DNA of 64,000 nucleotides from Gammaproteobacteria bacterium (GCA_021773395.1 JAJFKB010000010.1:1-64000), one strand, 5' to 3'. Shown: positions 45,017-54,142, counted from the stretch's first letter. Notes: generated by a model not told the origin, from the letters alone. Translations and numbers: made by a program.

Positions 45017-45540
45017 TTTACATAGCCCTCCAGCGCGCTTTTCAATGCTTCCCGCGCACGTGAAAAATGGGTTTTAACGCTACCTTTTGAGCAGCCCATG
45101 GCAATTGCCGTTTCCGCTTCGCTAAAGCCTTCCCAAACTCTTAGCAGGAACGCCTGCTGCTGCCGCAATGGTAGCTTCTCTATTGCCGAGGCCAGTTCAT
45201 CCATCGATCGCTCTCCCTGCAACGCCTCAATGGGATCCGGTGTATGGGTGTCGGCAAATTTTGCCAATGGATCAGCCTCATCATCTTCTCCAAATCCCAG
45301 CTTATCCATCCAGACACGCCAGCGACTGCTGACCGCATTGCGACGATACCAGTCTCGGATACGATTATTAAGTATTTTAAAAAACAGGCAGCGCCATTCA
45401 TTCTGGGGCTTGTGCGCATAACGCTGCACCAGTTTGAGCATCGCATCCTGAACAATGTCCAGTGCCTCTTCACGCTGTCCCACCGCCATTTTGGCAATAC
45501 CGTAGGCTCGGCGTTCCACCGATGCCAGAAATTGATCCAT
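45013..45540 (-). CDS. ECF-type RNA polymerase sigma factor
   Basis: The 175-residue sigma70-family protein has region 2 (AKMAVGQREEALDIVQDAMLKLV, then RCLFFKILNNRIRDWYRR) and region 4 (LPLRQQQAFLLRVWEGFSEAETAIAMGCSKGSVKTHFSRAREAL). It lacks regions 1 and 3. It is followed by DUF3619, a small exported protein and DUF3106 in overlapping frames, so the four form one operon for an envelope-related response. Confidence 0.88.
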   Translation of the reverse strand: MDQFLASVERRAYGIAKMAVGQREEALDIVQDAMLKLVQRYAHKPQNEWRCLFFKILNNRIRDWYRRNAVSSRWRVWMDKLGFGEDDEADPLAKFADTHTPDPIEALQGERSMDELASAIEKLPLRQQQAFLLRVWEGFSEAETAIAMGCSKGSVKTHFSRAREALKSALEGYVK

Positions 45541-45588
45541 TGCCTGCGAATTATCCAGTGTTTCCCCCTGAAATACCGGTGGTTCCTA

Positions 45589-45762
45589 TTAGCCACAATA
45601 GTCACGCTCATAGTCGTAAAGCCTGACCACATGATGCAAGCACTCGCCTGTAGCATCATCGTGGTTTTTTATATGCTGAGCGAAGCCCACAGCCATACCG
45701 ATATCGGGCAGTATAACGGCTGGCAGAGGTACTGCAATGCTATTTATAAGAGCCTTTTTCAT
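45589..45762 (-). CDS. Possible 57-residue protein upstream of the sigma factor
   Basis: An ATG at 45762 has an excellent GAGGAG site six to seven bases upstream and opens a 57-codon frame with a weakly hydrophobic N-terminus (INSIAVPLPAVILPDIGMAVG) and a His/Cys/Asp-rich C-terminus (HDDATGECLHHVVRLYDYERDYC). It is on the sigma-factor strand, about 50 bases before it. I do not recognise it, and coding status is uncertain. Confidence 0.4.
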   Translation of the reverse strand: MKKALINSIAVPLPAVILPDIGMAVGFAQHIKNHDDATGECLHHVVRLYDYERDYCG

Positions 45763-45942
45763 TGTGCTCTCCTCATTTTGTCTGGTTAAATATCGACTGA
45801 CTACCATTACTAACGCACTCACTGCCATAGGGTTGACAGACCAATACCCTTTTTTGAGAATAATTATGCTGTCACAGATCCAACAGGACCACTGCCAATT
45901 CCGGTTGGAAGTGCTTAAAAAGAGCTGATCGCATTGCTGTCG

Positions 45943-46227
45943 ATGAACGAACAATCAACAGAAACCGTGTCGCTTGACCAGGCAAAAGTAGGGCGTCTTT
46001 CACGTATGGATGCGCTGCAGCAACAGGCAATGGCACAGGCCAACCGAGCCCAGCATCAGCAAAGATTACGCAATGTACAATTAGCCCTGACCGCCATTGA
46101 AGAGCAAAGTTATGGATTTTGTGAGGAATGTGGAGAGGATATTCCCATCGCCAGGCTGGAAGCATCCCCGGAATCCATCTACTGCATAAACTGCAAAAAC
46201 CGTTTAGAGCAAAACGAACCGTTATGA
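45943..46227 (+). CDS. DksA/TraR-type C4 zinc-finger protein
   Basis: The 94-residue protein has a helical N-terminal half (MDALQQQAMAQANRAQHQQRLRN) and a zinc finger CEECGEDI...CINCKNR. It is shorter than DksA (151) and resembles the small TraR-like members that bind the RNA polymerase secondary channel. ATG 45943 is used rather than the TTG nine bases earlier; no strong ribosome site is visible. It precedes the cyclase gene by 15 bases. Confidence 0.8.
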   Translation: MNEQSTETVSLDQAKVGRLSRMDALQQQAMAQANRAQHQQRLRNVQLALTAIEEQSYGFCEECGEDIPIARLEASPESIYCINCKNRLEQNEPL

Positions 46228-46242
46228 GTTAAAGGGGGCACA

Positions 46243-47244
46243 ATGAACATTGCAAACAGCATTTTAACATTACTTCTTCTTTTAGTCACCGGGTTCCCCA
46301 TTGCATTAGCAGAGACGCAGAAAGAAGATGCAGTCTGGTGGCCGTCGCAGTGGGGAGAAAAAGATCAGCTCGGCGCATTAAACCGAATTGACGCAAAAAA
46401 AGTACTGCAAGCCGCGAGCTTAATCCAACAGGGTAAAATCTATGATTTGGCGCATATCTACGAGGAGGATATGCCACTGTTCGAGCTCACACCACAGCAC
46501 CGCAAATACACATTAACCATTCCTGGAGCACCCTCATGGGGGCCAATGGGTGACAATCTGTTGGTTTGGAATGAAGACTATATCGCGGGTCATCTCTCAC
46601 AAAGCGGCACTCAGTTCGATGCTTTAAGCCATATGGGCACCGTCACTGGCAAGGCCGGCGATCTCTCAGAGATACGCTATTATAACGGTTGGTCTCATGC
46701 GGAAATTGGCAGTGGCCGAGGTTTCAGTAAACTGGGGGTTGAGCAGGTAACTCCTATCTTTACGAGAGGTATTCTACTTGATATCGCGGGTTATAAAGGC
46801 CGTATCATGGAGTGCGGCGAAGAGATATCCATTGAGGATATTAAGGCAGTCTTGATTCGCCAGGGACTAAAGAAAAATGCCATTCAATCCGGCGACGCTC
46901 TATTTTACTATACGGGATGGGGTACACTCTGGAAAACTGATAACGCCAGATTTAACCGCTGTGCGCCCGGACTTTCCGCGAATGCCGGTGACTGGGTTGT
47001 CGAGCAGCAGGTTGTTTTAGTCGGAACTGATAACTGGGCCGTGGAGGCGATTCCAGGACCAAACCCTAAAATATTTGCTCCTAATCATCAAAAATTCCTG
47101 GTACAAAACGGTATCTACATCATGGAAAATATGAATTTTAAGTCGCTGCTTTCCGATAAAGTCTATGAATTTGCCTTTGCATTTGGTGCCATTCCCTTTA
47201 AAGGTGCAACCGGCTCACCAGCACGCCCTTTCGCGTTGCGCTAA
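46243..47244 (+). CDS. Cyclase-family metal hydrolase, exported
   Basis: The 333-residue protein has a signal peptide (about 1-22, cleavage near ALA-ETQ). It belongs to the putative cyclase / kynurenine-formamidase / isatin-hydrolase family, with the metal motif SGTQFDALSHMG near 125 and His/Asp residues in VGTDNWAVEA near 268. The enzymes hydrolyse N-formyl or lactam bonds. The exported location and size point to a member other than classical KynB. AAAGGGGG precedes the start. Confidence 0.78.
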   Translation: MNIANSILTLLLLLVTGFPIALAETQKEDAVWWPSQWGEKDQLGALNRIDAKKVLQAASLIQQGKIYDLAHIYEEDMPLFELTPQHRKYTLTIPGAPSWGPMGDNLLVWNEDYIAGHLSQSGTQFDALSHMGTVTGKAGDLSEIRYYNGWSHAEIGSGRGFSKLGVEQVTPIFTRGILLDIAGYKGRIMECGEEISIEDIKAVLIRQGLKKNAIQSGDALFYYTGWGTLWKTDNARFNRCAPGLSANAGDWVVEQQVVLVGTDNWAVEAIPGPNPKIFAPNHQKFLVQNGIYIMENMNFKSLLSDKVYEFAFAFGAIPFKGATGSPARPFALR

Positions 47245-47293
47245 CCTGTGATAGGCAATTATCCAGATTAAATATAATCCAGGGTTAACAATT

Positions 47294-47722
47294 ATGATTG
47301 AAACAAACCGAAGCGTTGTATATCCCCATCAGCTTGATCATATGGGCCACATGAATGTGCAGTGGTATATAGCTAAATTCGACGAAGGAACCTGGCATTT
47401 CCTTTTCCGGCTCGGTATTACCTCCGCCTATATCAAAGAAAACCAGAAAGGAATGGCTGCGTTAGAGCAACGTGTTAAGTACAAGGCTGAGGTCACCGCT
47501 GGCGACCTTCTCATCATAAAAACACAACCGCTGGAAATGACAGATAAGGTAGTTCGTTTCATACATCATATGTACAACGCTGAAACCGGACAGGAGGTGG
47601 CCAATTGCGAGAACATTGGCGTACATTTTGACCGGAACAGCCGAAAATCCTGTCCTTTTCCTGAACAGCTACACGAAAACTGGGTCCAGCTAACATCCGA
47701 GTGCGTCAACGACGAAGGTTGA
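47294..47722 (+). CDS. Acyl-CoA thioesterase (4HBT hotdog family)
   Basis: The 142-residue protein is a single hotdog domain with the signature VYPHQLDHMGHMNVQWYI near 10-27, which holds the Asp and the helix N-terminus of the 4-hydroxybenzoyl-CoA thioesterase type. The substrate is not readable; acyl or aryl thioesters are possible. It follows the cyclase gene by 50 bases on the same strand. Confidence 0.8.
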   Translation: MIETNRSVVYPHQLDHMGHMNVQWYIAKFDEGTWHFLFRLGITSAYIKENQKGMAALEQRVKYKAEVTAGDLLIIKTQPLEMTDKVVRFIHHMYNAETGQEVANCENIGVHFDRNSRKSCPFPEQLHENWVQLTSECVNDEG

Positions 47723-47748
47723 TGCCGATTGATGAAAGTTGATAAAGA

Positions 47749-48168
47749 TTAAGGCACCGATATCGAAACTGGCGCATGCTGATCTTTAAGAGTAAACACC
47801 AGAAATTTTGCAGTCTCAGTATTGCTCGCATTTTTTGAGACAGAATGGATATCCTCGGGTGATTCGTAAAAGGTATCGCCCGCCTCCAGCACTGTCTCTT
47901 CGCTTCCTTCGACCTGCATGACAACGGCTCCTTCCAGTACATAAACAAAAATATGTGCGTCATGTCGATGCTTGCTCGAGGAGACTCCCGGGCCATATTC
48001 TACAGTCAGCATCTGTGCAACTTTTCCATCAAATGCCTTTAATTCCTTTTGCAAAAGGGATACAACCTTTACGTCACCGGCAACGACCTTGCCAACGATC
48101 AAGCTCAAAGCTACAACTAATATCACGGTACGCAAGCTCAATAAAATTCTCATCATATTCTGTCTCAT
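47749..48168 (-). CDS. Exported cupin-domain protein
   Basis: The 139-residue protein has an N-terminal signal or anchor (ILLSLRTVILVVALSLIVG) and one cupin barrel with metal motifs SSSKHRHDAHIFVYVLEG (His-rich, about 65-82) and GDTFYESPEDIHSVSKN. It may be a periplasmic metal-dependent enzyme or sensor. It is convergent with the thioesterase gene and divergent from the ABM-domain gene. Confidence 0.75.
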   Translation of the reverse strand: MRQNMMRILLSLRTVILVVALSLIVGKVVAGDVKVVSLLQKELKAFDGKVAQMLTVEYGPGVSSSKHRHDAHIFVYVLEGAVVMQVEGSEETVLEAGDTFYESPEDIHSVSKNASNTETAKFLVFTLKDQHAPVSISVP

Positions 48169-48260
48169 GTGCTGTATTGCTCCGGATCTTTAAATTTGAT
48201 TTCCTGCCAGTCTGATGTTTGTATAGAGGTCTGTTGACGAAATCAAGAGCAAAAAAGTCC

Positions 48261-48815
48261 ATGCCTGACACCATCGAAGAGAATAAGCCGGTCACAGTCA
48301 GCATCGCACGCCGGGTGCTTAAGGGAAAAGAGTCTGAATATGAGGCCTGGTTGCGTCGCACTATCAGCGCGGCCAAGCAGTTTCCAGGACATCTGGGTGT
48401 TGATGTGTTGCGCCCTTCCGCTCAAACTAGCGGTGACTATGTGCTGATTGTGCGCTTCGATTCCTACTCACACCAGCAAGATTGGGAAGCGTCAGAAACC
48501 CGGGCTAATCTATTACTTGAGCTGGGAGAGCTGACGGAAGGTGATACCCGGGTAAAAAAGGCGTCCGGCCTTGAATTCTGGTTTTCACTGCCAGAAGTAC
48601 CGCAAAGTGCAGCACCCAGCCGCCATAAAATGGCGCTCGTGCTGTCGGTGGTCGTATTTACCCTTGTTTTACTGGTGAATCTGATATTCGGAGATTGGTT
48701 AGCCCAATTGTCCCTGATACCCAGAGTCGTGGTTTTGGCGCTTTCTCAAGTATTGATGCTGACCTATGTGGTCATGCCGCAGGTCACACGATTATTACGC
48801 AACTGGTTGTATTAG
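48261..48815 (+). CDS. Membrane protein with antibiotic-biosynthesis-monooxygenase (ABM) domain
   Basis: The 184-residue protein begins with a dimeric alpha-beta-barrel ABM domain (VTVSIARRVLKGKESEYEAWLR...FPGHLGVDVLRPS). Two membrane helices follow near 128-150 and 155-175. The frame is open from TTG 48219; ATG 48261 is chosen. This two-part form is common in proteobacteria, and its reaction is unknown. Confidence 0.75.
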   Translation: MPDTIEENKPVTVSIARRVLKGKESEYEAWLRRTISAAKQFPGHLGVDVLRPSAQTSGDYVLIVRFDSYSHQQDWEASETRANLLLELGELTEGDTRVKKASGLEFWFSLPEVPQSAAPSRHKMALVLSVVVFTLVLLVNLIFGDWLAQLSLIPRVVVLALSQVLMLTYVVMPQVTRLLRNWLY

Positions 48816-48830
48816 GACCCGACAAGCGGC

Positions 48831-48978
48831 TAGGGAACCTGTGAAAAACGTAGGCGGTGAAGAGCTGGCTAGGAAAATTTGGCCGAGAAAGCGGAGTTTA
48901 TACATCATAAATGAGCATTTTGAGGCCAAATTTAACAACGCCAAATCGAGTAAGGTAGTTTTTCAGAGGTTCCCTAGA
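48831..48978. repeat. MITE-like noncoding element D
   Basis: Left arm CTAGGGAACCTGTGAAAAAC (48831-48850) and the right arm (48959-48978) match inversely at 19 of 20 bases. The interior shares GAGTTTATAC, ATAAATGAGCA and TTTGAG with element C. At about 148 bases it is the best preserved copy, and its right end runs into the elbB stop region. Confidence 0.7.
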
Positions 48979-49627
48979 CAAGTGCCAACACCTCTTTGAC
49001 ACACTGCTCAATACCTGCAGCGGCTTCGCTCACCCGATTGGCCAGCATATAGGCCGGGGTAGTCACCAGTTTCCTTTCTCGATCGACGTGCGCTTGCTGC
49101 ACGGGGCAGTCACAATGCTTGGCACCCATGGTTTCCAGTACCGACGCCGTTTCCCGGTCATTGCCGATGGTACACTCGACCCCTTCTCCACAAATGGCCA
49201 CCGACAGAGCCGGGGCAATACAGATCAGTCCGATCGGCTTCCCCGCTCGATGAACCGCCTGAGCAAACCTTAAAAAATCAGGATTGACCTGGCACTCGGC
49301 GCCTTTCAGGGCAAAGTCTGATAAATTCTTAGCCGCACCAAATCCGCCAGGAACGATCAGCGCGTCATATTCGTCAGCATTCGCCTGCGCCACATCCTTA
49401 ACTGCACCCCGACAGATCCTGCCGGATTCTATTAATACATTGCGCGTCTCGCCCACCATCTCCTCTCCATTAAGATGGTTGATCACATGCATCTGCTCTA
49501 CGTTTGGCGCAAAACACTGTACTTCTGCCCCCACTTTATCCAGCGCCAATAGCGTGCATACCGCTTCATAAACTTCTGATCCGTCATAAACACCACAGCC
49601 CGACAACACAACCGCCACTTTTTTCAT
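48974..49627 (-). CDS. elbB: Glyoxalase ElbB (DJ-1/PfpI family)
   Basis: The 217-residue protein has the ElbB pattern: VLSGCGVYDGSEVYEAVCTLLALD at the start, NVLIESGRICRG near 85, the family glutamate/cysteine nucleophile elbow in GLICIAPALSVAICG near 135-150 and DCPVQQAHVDRERKLVTTPAYM near 185. E. coli ElbB shows weak glyoxalase activity. The 3' end lies inside the right arm of element D, so insertion there may have reshaped the last codons. Confidence 0.9.
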   Translation of the reverse strand: MKKVAVVLSGCGVYDGSEVYEAVCTLLALDKVGAEVQCFAPNVEQMHVINHLNGEEMVGETRNVLIESGRICRGAVKDVAQANADEYDALIVPGGFGAAKNLSDFALKGAECQVNPDFLRFAQAVHRAGKPIGLICIAPALSVAICGEGVECTIGNDRETASVLETMGAKHCDCPVQQAHVDRERKLVTTPAYMLANRVSEAAAGIEQCVKEVLALV

Positions 49628-49641
49628 CTCTACCTCCCTGC

Positions 49642-50046
49642 TTACTCATCCACTACTTTGGTATTCTTTAACGTTTGCACATCATCATCCAACATCGGGT
49701 CAAAGGTTCCCAGGCCACAGGATCCCAAAGGACGCATACCAAACCCACCCTGATCCAGCACTGTGATAATATCCAGATCACAAAGTCTGTTATTGGAAAC
49801 ACGGTACATAAAGGGCTGATTACGCCTCAGTCCAAAACACTTGTGTGGCAGAACGTTGATATAGTTTTTCCCGCCTGTCATACGAAACAGGATCTGTTGA
49901 TTATTCAGTACTTTAACCTCTTTAATCTGATTAAGATTGATACAGCGTACCGGTTTTTCCTCAAGCTCATCTGCTACCGATACAGAGATAGACACCGGTA
50001 ACAGTGCCAATACCAGGTAAACGCTCTGCTTAAACCAGCCCATCAT
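49642..50046 (-). CDS. Exported DUF6491-like protein
   Basis: The 134-residue protein has a signal peptide (about 1-25, cleavage near VSVADE). The mature part carries four cysteines in RCINLNQIKEVKVLNNQQILFRMTGGKNYINVLP, HKCFGL, RLCDLDIITVL and GSCGLG, the pattern of the DUF6491 family of small envelope proteins. Its function is unknown. Two ATGs are adjacent and AGGAGA precedes them. It lies between elbB and arsM. Confidence 0.7.
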   Translation of the reverse strand: MMGWFKQSVYLVLALLPVSISVSVADELEEKPVRCINLNQIKEVKVLNNQQILFRMTGGKNYINVLPHKCFGLRRNQPFMYRVSNNRLCDLDIITVLDQGGFGMRPLGSCGLGTFDPMLDDDVQTLKNTKVVDE

Positions 50047-50071
50047 TTTCTCTCTCCTTCATTTTCATCGA

Positions 50072-51130
50072 TTAACAACAACTCCCCTGAGCGCTGCAAC
50101 AGCTATCATCTTTGTCGCTAAAGGGCATTTCATAACCACAACCTTTAAAAATTCCGTGATGACTTGTCCGGTCCCCCATAAATTCAAAATGCTCACAAAA
50201 GCGTGATTCACTCAACATACGGTAAGTATTACCACAAACCGCAAACCGTTCACCTTTTTTTATAACATGTTGAGCATCCAGTGCGAAACTATCAGGATGA
50301 TGCTCAACCGTTCCCCGGTAAACAACCGATTGACCATAGTCCTCACAGGCAGGCTCCAACTGATCAATTTTAAACAAGCGATAGGTGGCTGAGTAAAAAC
50401 GGATATCGCCAAGCTGCTTTTCAACCGCTTCATTGTCTACATTCAGACGTCGATCCTCCACCAAGCGAGGGTCCATAAACCCGGCAGCTTTGGCAATAGT
50501 CAGAAAATCGTTCCAGTACAGGGCGCCGCCCAAACACTCCCCATAGAGTACCGGATCAGCCGCCAGTTCTGCTGGCACTCGTCTGTCCGAATACACATCG
50601 GAAAAATAGATCTCCCCCCCTGGTTTCAGAAGGCGGTAAGCCTGTTTTAAAACAGCCTCTTTATCAGGTGACAGGTTAATCACACAATTGGAGACGATGA
50701 TATCGAAGCTGTTGTCTTCGAGGCCCAGTTCATCCAGTTTTTCAATATAGCCTTCGCGGAACTCGACATTAGCGGCCGCATAGCCGAACTGTTGTCGATG
50801 ATAATCGACATGGCGATTGGCAACCGCGAGCTGGTCTTCAGTCATATCCACACCAACCACATAGCCCTGTTCTCCCACCAATGCTGACAGCGCATAGCAA
50901 TCCCGGCCTGATCCGCTACCGAGATCAAGTATCTTCATCCCTTTGAGCTGCTCAGGTGCCACCAGTCCGCAACCGTAATAGCGACTTAGCACTTCATCAT
51001 GCACCTGCCCCAATACCTGCTTTAGATAATCCGGCATATCGGTGTCAGTGCAGCAGGCATCGGTTTTTAGATCCTCCGAACTCTGCAACACTTCACCGTA
51101 ATAGTTTTTAACCTCTTCCTGTACTGACAT
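50072..51130 (-). CDS. arsM: Arsenite methyltransferase
   Basis: The 352-residue SAM methyltransferase has KTDACC near 22-27, SAM motif LDLGSGSGRDCYAL near 67-80, NCVINLSPDK near 150 and GECLGGALYW near 197: the conserved cysteines that bind As(III) in ArsM. The C-terminus ends in Cys-rich CCSAQGSCC. It should methylate arsenite to volatile or less toxic species. ATG 51130 is used instead of TTG 51154. It follows the disulfide-reductase fusion by 36 bases. Confidence 0.9.
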   Translation of the reverse strand: MSVQEEVKNYYGEVLQSSEDLKTDACCTDTDMPDYLKQVLGQVHDEVLSRYYGCGLVAPEQLKGMKILDLGSGSGRDCYALSALVGEQGYVVGVDMTEDQLAVANRHVDYHRQQFGYAAANVEFREGYIEKLDELGLEDNSFDIIVSNCVINLSPDKEAVLKQAYRLLKPGGEIYFSDVYSDRRVPAELAADPVLYGECLGGALYWNDFLTIAKAAGFMDPRLVEDRRLNVDNEAVEKQLGDIRFYSATYRLFKIDQLEPACEDYGQSVVYRGTVEHHPDSFALDAQHVIKKGERFAVCGNTYRMLSESRFCEHFEFMGDRTSHHGIFKGCGYEMPFSDKDDSCCSAQGSCC

Positions 51131-51165
51131 ATTCTTCACTCTTCTACTATTCAATCTCTTAATGG

Positions 51166-53301
51166 CTAACCACGCATCAACGCGTGAAATTTCTTAACAA
51201 ATCCTAACAGCTTTTCCGGCGTATGCGCCCTTTTCCAATTGCCTGCAGCAAATTTGTTCGCTTCAGACAAGGTCGGATAGATATGTATAGTTCCTAATAT
51301 CTTATTCAAACCAATGCCCTGTTTCATCGCAAGAATATACTCTGCAATCAATTCGGACGCATGATACCCCACAATGGTGACGCCTAAAATCCTGTCCTTG
51401 CCAGGCACTGTCAAAACTTTAACATAACCTCGATTTTCACCATCGGCAATGGCTCGATCCAACTCCTCAATCTCAAATCGGGTCACCTCATAGGCCACAC
51501 CCTGCTGATTTGCATCCTGTTCATTAAGCCCCACTCGTGCCACTTCCGGATCGGTAAAGGTTGCCCAGGGAATAACGGAGTAATCAACTTTAAACTTTTT
51601 AAAACGCCCGAACAGCGCATTAACCGCCGCATACCAGGCCTGATGGGATGCCGTATGGGTAAATTGATAGGGCCCCGCCACATCACCGCAGGCATAGATA
51701 TTCGGGTAATTTGTCTGCAAGTACTCGTTGACCTGCACAGTACCTTGGGGCGTCAGCTCGACACCCAGCTCCTGCAACCCAAACCCTTCAGTATTGGCCT
51801 TGCGGCCTACCGCAATAATCACCTCATCAAAATCAATACGTATCTGCTCGCCCTGGTATTCAGCGTCCAGATATTTTTGATCCTGCTGTTGTGCAAATAC
51901 CACTGGTTTGTGAGAGACACGAATCTCTACCCCTTCATCGACCAGACAGTCATGCATATAGGCTGAAACCTCTTCATCTTCCCGCGGCATAATTTTGGGC
52001 GCCAGATCCAACAGGGTTACATTCGAACCCAGCCGTGAGAAGCTTTGCGCCAGTTCGCAACCGATCGGACCCGCACCAATCACCAACAGCCGTTCAGGTT
52101 GTTTCTCCAATTGCCAAATTGTGTCGGAGGTCAGATAGCCTATCTGATCTGCCCCGTCGATGGGAGGCACAAAGGGTCGCGCTCCCGTGGCGATCACAAT
52201 ATTGGGTGTATAAATCTTGCGACCATTTACCTCTACACAATAGGGCGAGACAATTTTGGCTTCGCCCTGCACACAATCCACACCTAATTGCGTATAACGT
52301 TCTACCGAGTCATGCGGCTCCACCTGTTGAATAACCCCTTGAATTCTGCGCATAACCTCAGGGAAATTTGCCTTTGCGGTAACCGGATGTAGGCCAAACT
52401 CTTCGGCGCGCTTTAAATAGTGATTGATCTTTGCAGAACGAATCAGCGCCTTACTCGGCACGCATCCGGTGTTGAGGCAGTCACCACCCATTTTATGCTT
52501 TTCAATCAGGCTCACTTTCGCCTTGACTGCGGCGGCAATGTAGGAAGCCACCAGTCCACCGGAACCTGCGCCAATCACCACCATATTGGCATCAAATTGC
52601 TTCGGCCGTTGATGCCGGGATAATACCTGCCTTGCCTTTACAAAGCTTACCAGCCGTTTTGCCAGTAACGGAAAAATACCCAGCAACGCGAAAGAAAGCA
52701 GCAGCCCAGGAGACAGGATGCCGCCCACCGAATCGACCTGGGCCAACTGAGTTCCTGCGTTTACGTACACAAAGGTCCCCGGCAACATACCCAGCTGGCT
52801 GACAAAGAAGAACTGCAATACACGAATCGGTGTAAGCCCCATCAGCAGATTAATAACAAAAAAAGGAAAAACAGGTACCAGCCTTAACGTAAACAGATAA
52901 AAGGGCCCATCCTTTTCGATACCCTGATTAATGGTTTTCAGATTCTGTCCGAATCGCTTCTGTACCCAGTCTCTTAACAACAGCCGGGAAACCAGAAAAG
53001 CAATCGTCGCCCCCAGAGTGCTGGCAAAGGAAACCACCAAAACACCCCACCAGAGCCCAAAAATAGCACCACCGGCAAGGGTCATTACCGCGGCACCGGG
53101 TAACGAAAGCCCGGTTACTGCGACATAGATCAAAAAATAGATCAGAGCGGTTTGCCAAGGGCTCTCTAGGTAAAAATTGTGAATGGCCGCTTTTTGTTGA
53201 TTAAAATAATCCAGCGTTAAATAGGTGCCCAGATCAAAAAAGAAAAATCCAACCACCAAACAAACCACCACCAAAAGCGCGATTATTTTTTTTGTATCCA
53301 T
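51166..53301 (-). CDS. TVP38/DedA-type membrane domain fused to a flavin disulfide reductase
   Basis: The 711-residue protein has an N-terminal VTT (TVP38/SNARE-associated) domain with about five membrane segments (about 1-225), then a complete pyridine-nucleotide-disulfide oxidoreductase. This has the FAD motif VVIGAGSGGLVASYIAA, redox-active cysteines in GGDCLNTGCVPSKALI, the NAD motif VIGAGPIGCELAQSF and a C-terminal dimerisation domain with HIYPTLSEANK. It resembles mercuric reductase and lipoamide dehydrogenase but lacks the C-terminal Cys pair of MerA. ATG 53301 has AAGGA nine bases before it. The substrate is unknown; linkage to arsM suggests thiol or metalloid redox work. Confidence 0.85.
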   Translation of the reverse strand: MDTKKIIALLVVVCLVVGFFFFDLGTYLTLDYFNQQKAAIHNFYLESPWQTALIYFLIYVAVTGLSLPGAAVMTLAGGAIFGLWWGVLVVSFASTLGATIAFLVSRLLLRDWVQKRFGQNLKTINQGIEKDGPFYLFTLRLVPVFPFFVINLLMGLTPIRVLQFFFVSQLGMLPGTFVYVNAGTQLAQVDSVGGILSPGLLLSFALLGIFPLLAKRLVSFVKARQVLSRHQRPKQFDANMVVIGAGSGGLVASYIAAAVKAKVSLIEKHKMGGDCLNTGCVPSKALIRSAKINHYLKRAEEFGLHPVTAKANFPEVMRRIQGVIQQVEPHDSVERYTQLGVDCVQGEAKIVSPYCVEVNGRKIYTPNIVIATGARPFVPPIDGADQIGYLTSDTIWQLEKQPERLLVIGAGPIGCELAQSFSRLGSNVTLLDLAPKIMPREDEEVSAYMHDCLVDEGVEIRVSHKPVVFAQQQDQKYLDAEYQGEQIRIDFDEVIIAVGRKANTEGFGLQELGVELTPQGTVQVNEYLQTNYPNIYACGDVAGPYQFTHTASHQAWYAAVNALFGRFKKFKVDYSVIPWATFTDPEVARVGLNEQDANQQGVAYEVTRFEIEELDRAIADGENRGYVKVLTVPGKDRILGVTIVGYHASELIAEYILAMKQGIGLNKILGTIHIYPTLSEANKFAAGNWKRAHTPEKLLGFVKKFHALMRG

Positions 53302-53341
53302 TAGTTGATCCTTAATTTTGTCCGCTTTATCCGGCGCAAAA

Positions 53342-54142
53342 TCAAACAAAGGGTTGTTTTAGCATCCAAACAACAGACCCTGTTTGCTGTCCTTTAGTTT
53401 CATTTAATCCCAGCACCATTTCACCATGGCCATCTTCCGGCTGCGCTCTATATGAGCCGAACCATCTATCCCAACAACTCAGGCTAAAACCATAATTACT
53501 GTTTTGCTCGTATTGTTTTACGGAGTGGTGTACTCGATGCATGTCCGGAGTCACAAACAAATAGCGCAGCAGCCGATCAACCTTAACGGGCACTAACAAA
53601 TTTGCATGGTTGAAGATGGCCATTCCATTCAGTAATACCGCAAACACCAGGATCGCAGCAACCGGGATACCCAACAACCAAACCAGCACCGATTTGAATA
53701 CCATGGACAGAATGATTTCCAATGGATGAAAACGCAGAGCCGTCGTTACATCCACATCGACATCAGCATGGTGCATACGGTGTAACCGCCACAAGCAGTT
53801 AATTCTATGCATAAAACGGTGCTGCCAATATATAGCCAGATCCAATATCAGAATACATAGCAAGAACTCCATGGGCGCAGGCAAAGTGAGCGCATTTAGC
53901 AATCCACTATCGGTCTGACTCACCGCAAGGGCAATCGTAAAGGGCGCCAACCAAGGCAAAAAAGCACCCACCAGCAGAGCGTTGACGGCCTGTATGGCGC
54001 CGTTACCAATCCAACGCTGCGCCCGACTGACCACTCGAACTTTTCTCGGAAAACGGAATTCCAGAAAAGCGAAGAACATAACCAACACCAGCGTCACCCC
54101 TATCCGAATGAGGCCTTCATTACTCAGCCAACCACTGTGCAC
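53342..54142 (-). CDS. Sterol desaturase/fatty acid hydroxylase family protein
   Basis: The 266-residue membrane diiron protein has the His clusters HRFMHR, LHRMHHAD and HRVHHSV, spaced as in the family. About four membrane helices are seen. A GTG start at 54142 is supported by AGGAG ten bases upstream. It hydroxylates or desaturates an unknown lipid. The TTG-started extension of the next gene would overlap its end by eight bases, but that extension is rejected. Confidence 0.85.
   Translation of the reverse strand: MHSGWLSNEGLIRIGVTLVLVMFFAFLEFRFPRKVRVVSRAQRWIGNGAIQAVNALLVGAFLPWLAPFTIALAVSQTDSGLLNALTLPAPMEFLLCILILDLAIYWQHRFMHRINCLWRLHRMHHADVDVDVTTALRFHPLEIILSMVFKSVLVWLLGIPVAAILVFAVLLNGMAIFNHANLLVPVKVDRLLRYLFVTPDMHRVHHSVKQYEQNSNYGFSLSCWDRWFGSYRAQPEDGHGEMVLGLNETKGQQTGSVVWMLKQPFV

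Noticed and set aside
45872-46165. 97-codon minus-strand frame over the DksA-like gene
   Set aside because: It overlaps a gene with a clear zinc finger on the other strand, has no ribosome site and no recognisable motif.
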